A stretch of 64,000 nt of DNA, taken from assembly GCA_964035545.1 (NCBI GenBank), contig OZ037766.1, forward strand, positions 8,627,722 through 8,691,721, given 5' to 3'. This document shows positions 53,501 to 63,094 of the stretch, one piece after another. How positions within the stretch are numbered: the first letter of the stretch is position 1; the number at the start of each line of letters is the position of its first letter. The stretch comes from Bugula neritina. Taxonomy: Eukaryota > Bryozoa > Gymnolaemata > Cheilostomatida > Bugulidae. The notes under the pieces are model-generated. The model was given only the letters and a program-made list of their open reading frames with translations, was not told the origin of the DNA and ran no database searches. The position numbers were made by a program, and so were the translations under genes.

Positions 53501-56500
53501 TACATACATGTCTAATGATAAAATGTGTCCTTAAAGGATATCAGTATAAACTTACCTGCAACATTACAATAACAGTCAATAAATAACAAAATAAATTTAT
53601 TGTATTTCCAAAGCTCTTAATGTTGTTTGCTTATCTTATCTACTTTTTTAGGATAGTACATTTTTTTTCAAAATAGCAAGAAGTAAATAATTATTATTTG
53701 TAAAAAAAAATTCTACGCGTTTTATAGTAGAAAAACTCAGAAATTAGTGAAAAAACAAAAACAAAACAATTGTAATTTATAGCTCTTTTATTCATTTTAC
53801 TTTCGAGGTAGTTTTAAATAATCTGTAGTTGTCCGACTGTATTAATGTAACAAAATCTACAGAATGTTTCATGTCATTAATTTCACCATAACTATGCACT
53901 CTCCAAACTTGCCCATGTTTGTATACATTTTACTCGCTTTCAGGCTTTGTGGGAGCCACAGGAAGTCAAGGACCAAAGGGAGATTCTGGAGCTCGTGGGT
54001 TTGATGGACCTGCTGGATCAAAGGGATCAGCTGGTCAGAAAGGAGAGAAGGGTGTATCCGGGTCTGAAGGACCAGCTGGTGCTGCTGGATCTAAAGGAAA
54101 TAAAGGTTTGGTCTCTACTCAAACAATTTTTTGTTATAAATTTTGTTTGCACATGCGGTGAATTTATTTGGGATTTTTCATCCTTACTGATGACGCAGGC
54201 TCTGGCTTTAACGCTATCAAACTAATTATAGCTGTCATTGCTTGCTATTCTTAGTTGCCGCAACGCACAGCCGAATTTTTGAACTGGCTAAAAGTTCAAA
54301 ATTTAGACTTTCAAATCAGCTCAGTTATTAAACTAAGAGTTGCAGAAGCTAGGAATAGCACACAAGAAAAGTCAACAATATTTACTATTAGTTTTATAAT
54401 ACAGAACCAGCTGACAACACCATCTGCAAGCGATCAGAAACCATTTATCAATTCAGCACATGTACACACAAAATTAATTCAAAAACAAAATTGTTTGAGC
54501 ACGAAACCCTAAAACAGTATGTAAATGAAAGCTAGTATATATAAGAGTATTTCAACACTGCATTAGTGAAGCGAGCAGACGTGGTGTAGGGGTTAGAGCA
54601 TCTGCCTAGTAAACACGAAGGTCATGGGTTCGAGCCCTGACAAAGGCCATTGGTGATGTTAGGAAGAGCATCCAGTCATAATTGCTCCTGTGCCTCATTT
54701 AATTAAATCCTTAGCCCGCTGTAACAAAAACCCTTTCTATCAGGGGTTTCTCACAGGGATAGTGACTATAAACTTTCGTGAGTTTTTTATTAGTGAAGTG
54801 AGTCATAGATTCTTTAAATAATATTCAGGTGACGCTGGACAATCGGGAACTAATGGTGCACCTGGCTCACAAGGAGCACCTGGTGTTAAAGGAGATCAAG
54901 GCTCACAAGGTAACACAGGTCAAAAGGGTTCTGCTGGAACGAGAGGTGCTACTGGTGTTTCTGGAGGAAAAGGACAAAAAGGAGAAAGTGGTATTCATGG
55001 GCAGTTGGGTCGTAAGGGAGACATTGGTGCCACTGGTGTGCAAGGAGATTCTGGACCTGCAGGTAAACAGGGTGGCATTTTTCATTACTTTGTAGATTGT
55101 GTTCTGTTATATTTTCCCTTTGATCTTTGATTTTACTGATTATGAACTACCCCAACTTTGAGCTATTTTGTCTTTTTTTTACAAAATAAAGCCGTTGAAA
55201 TCTAGAAAATTCACTCTGAAATGTTTATATCCTGACAGGACCACAGGGTGAACGAGGAGTCAAGGGAGAACTTGGCGAAAAGGGACAGAAGGGTGTTTCT
55301 GGCTCAAGAGGTGTGGCTGGTGAAAAGGGCAACAATGGAAATACTGGAGCAACAGGTCCTCAAGGTAGCCAGGGTGCAACCGGCCACACCGGTCCAGCTG
55401 GATCACCTGGCGCTACCGGATTTCAGGGAGCTCAAGGAAACAAAGTAAAAATCTAATAATGAATCTGCTTGATATCTGTCTATTAGACAATACTTGTTTT
55501 AATGGTAGAAATCTTCAGTAGAAACTTACTTATGTCCAAATATGTTTTTCAAAATGATAGGAATGAATCAAACAAATAGAAAACAGCTAAAATATTTACA
55601 ATGCAACTTGTTCATTACAAATCCTTTAGCCTAAAATGACATTTTCAAATTGTACTAATTAATAGGAGCATTGTTATATTTCATCTATGAATAATATATT
55701 TTTATGTACCATTTATCTCTATGTATGAGAGTTGCGAATCTATATAAATGCATGTATTAAACTAGGGTCAAAAAGGTTCCCAGGGAAATATTGGCGCACA
55801 GGGTGCAACTGGTCAGCGAGGCTTTACTGGTTCAACAGGGCAGAAAGGTCAAGCTGGTTAGTTATTTGTTTTATCTTCTAATTCTCAATAGTACCTAACT
55901 GCAGTGGTATTGTATAAGTGGCTGTAATTCAGACTATGTCGATTGCTTAAGTCATGGTTCACTAAAATTAGGTGCAAATGGAATCAATGGTGAGCGTGGT
56001 GCCACTGGTCAACAGGGTAGTACTGGCCCTCAAGGTTCTGCAGGACAAAAAGGAGAAAGCGGTATCATGGGGGTTCAAGGAAGAAAAGGTGAAGCTGGAA
56101 ATGATGGCTCAAAGGGTAAGTTGAAGTTCAAGTACACTAAGCATAACTTAATTTAACGCTTTCAAAAAATTAAAGCGGTGCTTTCGTGTCAGTTAGGAAT
56201 AAGCAGGAAGGTTTAACCTTCTGTCGACACTGTCTAAATACTTCAAGAGTGTAATAAATCATTTGAATTTTGAATTGAGTACCTGTTGAGTTGAGTGCTT
56301 GTTGCTTGCTGACTTGCCTGAATGTACAGTCAGTCCATTTCTTTATCTTCGACAGTACTTTAAAAAGGAACTCTCATTTTGTTGCTGCAGAAGTGGTTTT
56401 TGGTACATTAGTAACTCTGTATTGCAGGTGAGCAAGGTGAGCAAGGTGAGAAAGGAGAGCAGGGAACAGCCGGTCTCAATGGACTCAATGGTTCGAAGGG

Positions 56501-58666
56501 AGAGCGTGGCTCAACTGGTTTCAAAGGAGATAAGGGCTCAGCTGGTTCCAATGGCGCACAGGGTGCAACTGGACTTACTGGAAACAAAGGTGCTAATTTT
56601 AACTGTTAACTTTGAAAACACTCTTATGTTATGTGTCAACTAAGAATAAGCATATGCCGAGGTGCTTCACACTATATAATTTGATGTTTTAATTCGTTAG
56701 ATATACTGACAACTGTTGATTGATATTTTCAGGTAGCAGAGGTGATCAAGGTCTACAGGGCTTTACTGGTGCCACCGGACAGCAAGGTTCTAAAGGAGAC
56801 GTCGGAGCTCAAGGACAGAAAGGAGAGACTGGTATTATGGGAGTCCGAGGTCTCAAAGGTGATAAAGGAGATGGATTTGTTGCTACGGATTTCTGTACTC
56901 CTAATCCATGTGCTGATAACCCTCAAACTTTCTGCAGGCCATATTACAACCGATTTGAATGCTACTGTAAGAGTGGCTACAAACTTGATACAACTACAAA
57001 CAGAAGTAAGTAGCATCCCACCATGCCATCACTTATACTCTATATTACATTGCTACTAGTCAAACCATTTCTTTTTGTCAACAATCGTTTAGCAAATCTT
57101 TGAGCCACAAATGTTTGCAAAAATTTTTGACACCAACTATGTTACCTAATTCTCACAATAGTTTAAAGTCTCTACTGAGAGCCAAGGCTAAAGATTGTGC
57201 TGCTTATCTTGCTGGCAACATGGTTTGGGGACTTCTACTGAGGCACAAGATCAATTATGATTAGATGCTTTTCACTAATGGCGTGGATTTGAACCACTAG
57301 ACCATGCTTGTTCCATATCTATGCTTCTTAATTATTTAGTTAAAATGTAAACCAATATTTTTATAAGAATATTTTTTCATAAGTGTACATTTTGTAATTA
57401 TTATATTAAGATATTATTTTTAATTTTCATAGAGCGCAAATACGTATATCATTGACAAAAACATTAAAGATGTGTTTATTATAAATGAAACATATATTTG
57501 CAGCTTGCATAGATATAGATGAGTGTGATATTGAAGACGGCAACCCGTATCCATGTGATCAATTCTGTTTCAACAGAGACGGTTACTTTGAGTGCGGCTG
57601 TGCAGATGGCTTCATCCTCGACTCTATAAACAACGCTGTGTGTAACGGTAAGTTATCATAAAGTACTCCTTGTTGTTTATACCAAGTTGATATATTCATT
57701 GTTACTCAAATTGATATATTATCTCTTGTATCTTACAGATGAAAATGAGTGTCTAGAAAGCCCTAGCCCATGCACCGGTGCTCAAGTCTGTCTCAACATC
57801 CGTGGCTCATACCTTTGCCTAGATCCTACAGCTAATGCTGGTTTACTGGAGGCTGATGCACCTTTGCTTGAACAACAATCGCAATACAGTAAGCTCACCT
57901 ATAAAGTCGTACTATAATAATTGAAAGTTTTCACACTGAGCATGTTCGGGTGAGCTGATTGATAAAGTTATTTTTGTAAAGGTGTAGTTTGGAAGACCAT
58001 AGACTAAGTCTTAGCAAATAGATGTGCTTCTCTTATTACTTGGCAGTAGAAATCATGGATTTTATTGTATACTTTCAGGTTGTAACAAAGTGTAGTGGTG
58101 TGTTGAAATTTTGTTTTCTGTACTCTAGTGCTGATATATATTTAGATTATCTATATACTTCTATGATAAGTGATATGGGATACAAGGCACACTAAATAAT
58201 ATGAAATTGCATAAGAAACACAGAACATAACTTTCTATCAACATGTAGCAACTCTGTAAAAAGTCGTTGCTGATTCTTTATGTGAAATTACTTATTAAAT
58301 TGTTCAGTAAATGGAATAAAAGCCATTCAGCTTTCCGAGTGTGATGTCACGCATGAGCCTGTGTAGTTTATGATTTTACTATTTTTAGATGGAACCAAGA
58401 TAGCACCAGAAAAATGGTTGATCAACAATTCAGAAGAGTTGGCATTATTCATTTCCATGGCTGTAGTAATACTAATCCTTATAATAGCCATTATAGTAAT
58501 AGTGACTGTTGTACGGCGAATTAAAGGACAGGTAAAAAAATTGGGTGATGATGAGCGATCACTGCCTCGAGTAAGCATCAGGGGGTTTGGTGAACTAGGC
58601 CATGACGGTAGTGTCAATCCTGCATATAATACAGACGAACTTTATAGTGGTGAGGCCCATGCCTAA
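44557..58666 (+). CDS. Transmembrane collagen with EGF modules and NPAY tail
   Basis: Twenty-five exons: 44557-44623, 46396-46464, 46587-46748, 48347-48463, 48595-48720, 48974-49153, 49506-49577, 49885-50019, 50132-50311, 50515-50640, 50935-51087, 51211-51435, 51523-51756, 51981-52187, 52926-53150, 53944-54105, 54829-55062, 55239-55444, 55766-55856, 55972-56115, 56428-56589, 56733-57005, 57504-57647, 57739-57888, 58389-58666. All phases agree; about 1373 aa. Order: signal peptide ([18 protein letters not shown]); about 1,115 residues of near-unbroken Gly-X-Y, rich in GAT, GST, GDS and GQK triplets and poor in proline; an EGF module with six Cys; a calcium-binding EGF (DIDEC); a shortened third one (DENEC, four Cys); one TM helix (about 1299-1323) followed by RRIKGQVKK; and a tail with NPAY at 1358-1361. 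This predicts a type I membrane protein with a trimeric collagen stalk outside. NPxY motifs recruit PTB-domain or endocytic adaptors. I know no named family with this exact order. Exon 6 uses a weak GTCAAG donor. Confidence 0.88.
44985..45155 (+). repeat. Dispersed repeat, copy in collagen intron 1 (SINE-empty)
   Basis: Shares ATCTGCAAGC, CAATTCAGCA, CACAAAATT, AATTGTTTGAGCA, AGTATGTA, AGTATATAT and ACTGCAT..AGT in the same order with the segment at 54418-54572. At the place where the other copy carries a SINE, this copy reads on without an insertion (TGCATAAGTAAAGTGTG). Confidence 0.65.
54340..54571 (+). repeat. Dispersed repeat, copy in collagen intron 16 (SINE-interrupted)
   Basis: Partner of the repeat in intron 1. 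It ends at GCATTAGTGAAG, where SINE copy A begins, and resumes after the SINE at 54789 with ATTAGTGAAGTGAGTCATAG. Confidence 0.65.
54572..54788 (+). mobile_element. tRNA-Thr-derived SINE, copy A, in collagen intron 16
   Basis: The head has TGGTGTAGGGGTTAGAGCA (A box), CTGCCTAGTAAACACG (like the anticodon arm of Thr-AGT) and GGTTCGAGCCC (a canonical B box). The body holds GATGTTAGGAAGAGCATCC and GCTCCTGTGCC, and the 3' end is CTATCAGGGGTTTCTCAC, ending in a T run. A 10-bp direct repeat ATTAGTGAAG at 54562-54571 and 54789-54798 is its target-site duplication. Internal pol III boxes would drive its transcription. Confidence 0.88.
56738..56746 (+). other. RGD tripeptide in the last collagen exon
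   Basis: AGA GGT GAT encodes Arg1095-Gly-Asp within GSRGDQG, near the membrane-proximal end of the triple-helical stalk. RGD is the classical integrin ligand; inside a triple helix it may be masked. Confidence 0.7.
57262..57308 (-). repeat. tRNA-like fragment with fused A and B boxes
   Basis: On the minus strand, CATGGTCTAGTGG (A box) runs straight into GTTCAAATCC (B box) with the anticodon arm missing. It looks like a deleted SINE head in intron 22 of the collagen gene. Confidence 0.45.
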
Positions 58667-58728
58667 AACTCATCATTTTATTCAATAGTCTACAACACCG
58701 CCCATTAAAATGACTATAGAATATGTTC

Positions 58729-58734
58729 AATAAA
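58729..58734 (+). terminator. Poly(A) signal of the membrane collagen gene
   Basis: AATAAA 63 bases after the TAA stop, followed by a T-rich stretch. A good match in sequence and place, making a very short 3'UTR. Confidence 0.65.
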
Positions 58735-58739
58735 GTTAT

Positions 58740-61031
58740 TTTGTAGAATAATGCATTATGCAGCGGTTGAAAATTTTGTATATGAGCGTAGATGGATTAT
58801 TGAAAAGTTTTATTAATTTTCGAGAACTTAGATGGTAGCCCTACACAATAGACCAACACTGTATGCTATATTTTTTCATTAAATTTTTGTAACATTTAAT
58901 TTTTTCAACTAAGGCCATAATATTTTTCATTGGTTGCCTATTTCTTTTTGTTCGGATCACAATTTCTATTTCTCGGTTAGTAAATATTTCCATGTTTAAC
59001 AATAGTTCTAAATATTATGATATTATTCATTTCTTAGATTATTAATTAATATATTGTTATGTCTCAATGACTTAAAAATCATACCCAGTGTTATTTGATT
59101 ACTAAGAAATGATGGGAATAATAATTATAAGGTTGCGTAGCCAGTATTCTCCTGTTACATAATGAATTGATTGATTGGTTTGACTGCTCATAGCAGTTTG
59201 GTGTTTTCTCTTATGTTGTATAGCAATGTATGTATATCACTACATTCAATGTGATTGTTTATCAGGCATACAACTTGAGAGAACTATATTCCACACAAGA
59301 CAATAGTAAACTGATTTATAACAAAATGTACGGCTGTCTTCGGGGTAATCACAAATATTGGACAATGAAAACAAACACACTGCCATAATAAAATAAAAGC
59401 TGTCCTGATTGGTCAAAGTCAAATTAGGTTAACCCTTGCTTATTGCAATCTACCTTACTCAACAGCCATTTTCTGACCTATATTTTCCCTTTTGTATGGT
59501 TGCTATATTTACAACATATACACTTGTAAAAGTGCAATTTATGATACATAGCTAAATGGCTCATATGCCTAGTGGGCTATGAGTCCCAGATGGTTTTTAG
59601 AAAGTTTGCTAAAGCTACATTGACATTTCATATTTTGTCATTAACATTTTCCCTCTTAGCATTAATGGTGTGTTTTGTTACTACCTTGGATGTCCTGTTG
59701 ACACAAATGATGTAGTTGGGATTGACTTTCAATGTGCAACACGAATCTGATTTTAAAATAGTAATCAGTTTTTGTAAGTGTAGGTGAAATAATTCATCAA
59801 ATTTAGGTAAATGACGGTTTTAACAAAGAAGTTTCTTGCCTATTTGAAAACCTGTTTTAACAAAGTTGCATATATATTAAAAAGTGTTGATATTAAAATA
59901 TGCAAGAAAGATAAACCCCCAGGCTACATTTAAATATAAATAAAAGTGGTAAATAAATTAGTTTGAGAAAACCTATATGTAATTAATAAGGGGAAACAAC
60001 TGCCAATTGGTTCAAGAAAGGAAACAGTACACAAAAGATTGGGAACTTCTACTCTTTGTTCCATGGAATCTCACAAGAAGCATTCTGGGCCTCACATATG
60101 GTGTGCCAAATGGTCAAAAATTCGCCTGTTATTGTGTCTCATATGCCTATAATAAAGTATCTAGCCATTATTCTTTCTCATATGCTCACACTTGTAATGT
60201 TGTGCCCTTAGATTATATTTAAACTTTGGAATCCAATTAGTATATATAGACTTTATTGTTTATAAGATTGTATGGTTCTGTCAAAATAAAGCTTTGATGC
60301 ACAAAGAATATTGCATATTATAACTTAATATTAAATATTTGATTATCACACTATAATATTATTGTTTATACAAATATAATTTGACAGAAAACATTGTACA
60401 ATATCTAATAATTATTGCCATATAAATTATAATAATATACTTTGCAGATTAAATTAACCTTAGTAATTGAAAATTAGTTGAACTGTTAGAGTTTAAATTT
60501 GCTAAAACAAAAGAGAGTTGTACTGTTTTCAGAAAAAAAAGGAATTGCTTTAATTGTATCTAGAGCAGGAAAGTAGTGTTATAATTTAAAGAATTATCAG
60601 ATTTAAAAAAACAAACTGCTAAATAGAAGACATGTATATCGTTACTAGCAGCTGAAGAAAACAAAATCGGCTGAGTCTGGTAAAAAATTGACGTACAGCA
60701 CATTGTTATATATGCTCAATACTGTGGATAAAATAATATATAATCTTTTCTCAAGTCCTATAAAGCTGTGTTATTCTAAAAATAATGCAACATGGTGCTC
60801 ATGCTTAATAAATTGATCAACAAATAATATAGGCTATATAGTGAAAATGAACAACATGAAGCAATTATCTAAAAGTCAATTGCATTGATTTTTTACATTG
60901 GTCAGTCATTAACAATGACCATTTTATTATTTTCCCTAATCTAAAACATAAAACATAAAAGCAATAAACAATTTGATGAACAACAATTAATAACAGTAAA
61001 AAAATCACTGTAAGTGTGATTAGTATGTGTT
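58740..61031. other. Intergenic between convergent collagen and the small basic gene
   Basis: AT-rich. An open frame at 60007-60222 (+) has no recognisable motif, and the DNA around it has imperfect CTCATATG repeats. Nothing coding is supported. Confidence 0.5.
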
Positions 61032-61037
61032 TTTATT
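61032..61037 (-). terminator. Candidate poly(A) signal of the small basic gene
   Basis: AATAAA on the minus strand about 90 bases past the stop at 61126. Confidence 0.4.
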
Positions 61038-61125
61038 CAGTCATACTATATTTAGTCCTGTAAAACATCAGAAATATTCTAAAGCTTCATTAGAATAACA
61101 CATTACTGCATAATAGGTTTAGAAT

Positions 61126-63094
61126 TTACTTCATTTTAAAGATACCTACAAGTCTACGAACCAACTTCGAGTGCGCTTTCTTGTTGCCTCTGATGAGATT
61201 TAAAGCTAAGCCTACATCTCCTTCACTTTTGAATTTCTTTTTCATTGAATTGTGCAAAGGAGCTTCGTCATGCTTTGTAGCTGAAAGTTAAAAGTCTGAC
61301 GAATATTTTATATAGAATATTAGTAAACTTGATAATTGCAAAATGCATTTTATTTAAATGTTAATTTTAATTAAATCATTATATATAACTTGTGTAATGT
61401 AGTTTGATTAATATTTTGCTAAATATTCAAACATCAATGCATGCTGTTGGTTGCAGAGTATGTTATGCAATGTTAAAACAAGTTCAACTAATTATTGAGT
61501 ATACGTTGAATAGTTGATTAATTGATATTGTTTGTGAGCTAAGAAAAAATAACTATATAATAAATTATCAAGTTTGAATATTCCTATTAGGTCATATGTC
61601 ATAGCAGCAATCATCATCATCAAAGCTTTACATAAAACAATTGTATATTGAAAGAGACCTATACTTATTTATGTTACTTCATCACAATCAAAGCAGCTCA
61701 CCATGTATGTATCAAGTTATAAGTTTTTGCATCACAGTCATTAATGATACCAATATGTGGATATTAGACATTATTAACTGTTAAAATTAAAACTGCATTA
61801 TAATAGTTATTACAATGATTACATTTTATTTCTATCTATTATGAACATGTATATCATTATTATATTATATATAGATATGCAAATTGTAGTTCAGTGTTCA
61901 TTATACATTTGCTGCATGTATGGATATTGCTGGTTTAATGAAGCTTTCAAGTTCATATAGGTAATTTATTTTTGTGTGCAGTTTATAATGCCTACATATA
62001 TATAATATTAGGCTTAATGATCAACATACCATAAAGGCTTCGAGTAGATGCTTGGTGCTTAAGCTGATGCTTTGACTGAAACTCATAATTTCTTGGTTTC
62101 TTTGTGTGATTAGGGAAACTTGATCTTTGATGAACTGATGCTTTTTTATAATGACCAACATCTAAATTAATAATGGTATAAGTTAAAAAAGTATAACTGT
62201 TTAATGTAACATATTTGTTTGAAATAGCATAAAACAGGTGTTGACCTGTTTAAAACTGCTCTAACACATAAAAGAAGTGGTACTATATAGGTCATCAATA
62301 AAATAGTCAAATATATAGAATTTTTGCTTATACATTACCTAGATTATTGGAAACAAAAGATGTTTTCGGACGAATAAATCTGCCTTGGTCCATAGTTGAG
62401 TAGTGACTTGTTAAGGATGTTGCATCTTGTTTTTCAAACATATTTTTGCCAAATATAACATGGAGCCTTTGCTTTGCTTTTTCAGCCCTCAAATAAGCTT
62501 CTCCAATCAAACCTTCAAGTCATAGTAGTGTACACAGGTTCTTAATATTTACCCACGTGCCCTCTACATACGTTAACTTTGTACTAATTAATTTACTATC
62601 ATAGATTGTGTCATCAATTTTTTGTTTTGTACCAGTCATGAGGAAGTAATTATATTTTTAATAGATTCTCGGATGCCAAGTTTTGCAGTTTAACTAATCG
62701 CAGGGTACTAATAAAAAAATTTCTCTGCAATTTTTAAAGCTTTGCTTTTGTGGAAAAAACAAAGTAAGTTTAAAAACTTTTACTTCTGCCAGAAATAAAA
62801 TGGAAGACCTCCAGCTTGCAAGATAGTGCGCTAACTGTAAAATAATTTTGCTTCCACTGGGATTCAAACATGAGACCTCCGACTTGCAAGCAGGTGCGCT
62901 ACCATTACACCACAGGGACTGCAGGGTAAACTCATCACTACACTAAGAATTACACAATAAAGGCTACTGGAAAACCTCAACACTACAGTAAGAAAAGCAA
63001 AGTTCACAATGTTATAATATTATGCTAAAATATTACCTGAATTAGAAGGAAATGCTGTGGCGTTCAGTGTGTACTTGTTTGAATCCTTAGACAT
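61126..63094 (-). CDS. Uncharacterised 172-aa basic protein, four exons
   Basis: Minus-strand exons 63037-63094, 62339-62512, 62030-62161 and 61126-61280, all joined in phase 1 with GT-AG sites, give a complete 172-aa frame from MSKDSNKYTLNATAFPSN to LVRRLVGIFKMK. The protein is Lys/His/Arg-rich with no signal peptide, TM segment or domain I recognise. The middle has Ser/Thr/Tyr-rich stretches (SLTSHYSTMDQGRF), and the C-terminus is an amphipathic-looking basic helix (DVGLALNLIRGNKKAHSKLVRR). It converges on the collagen gene. That four exons keep one frame and share one phase is the main evidence that it is real. Function unknown; a structural or ciliary role cannot be told from sequence. 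Confidence 0.6.
62795..62930 (-). repeat. tRNA-Ala-like pseudogene plus partial second copy
   Basis: On the minus strand GTCCCTGTGGTGTAATGGTA (A box, D arm), CTTGCAAGTC (TGC-like anticodon region) and TGTTTGAATCC (B box) follow in tRNA order. The acceptor and anticodon stems have mismatches, so a working tRNA is unlikely. A second partial copy (GCGCTAAC / CTTGCAAG / AGACCTCC on the + strand) starts at about 62802. It lies in intron 1 of the small basic gene. Confidence 0.5.

Noticed and set aside
54255-54512. 85-codon + frame inside collagen intron 16
   Set aside because: Overlaps the dispersed repeat shared with intron 1 and breaks Gly-X-Y phase; no splice sites join it to the gene.
60007-60222. 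71-codon + frame downstream of the collagen gene
   Set aside because: No recognisable domain and imperfect CTCATATG repeats at the DNA level; no supporting splice structure.
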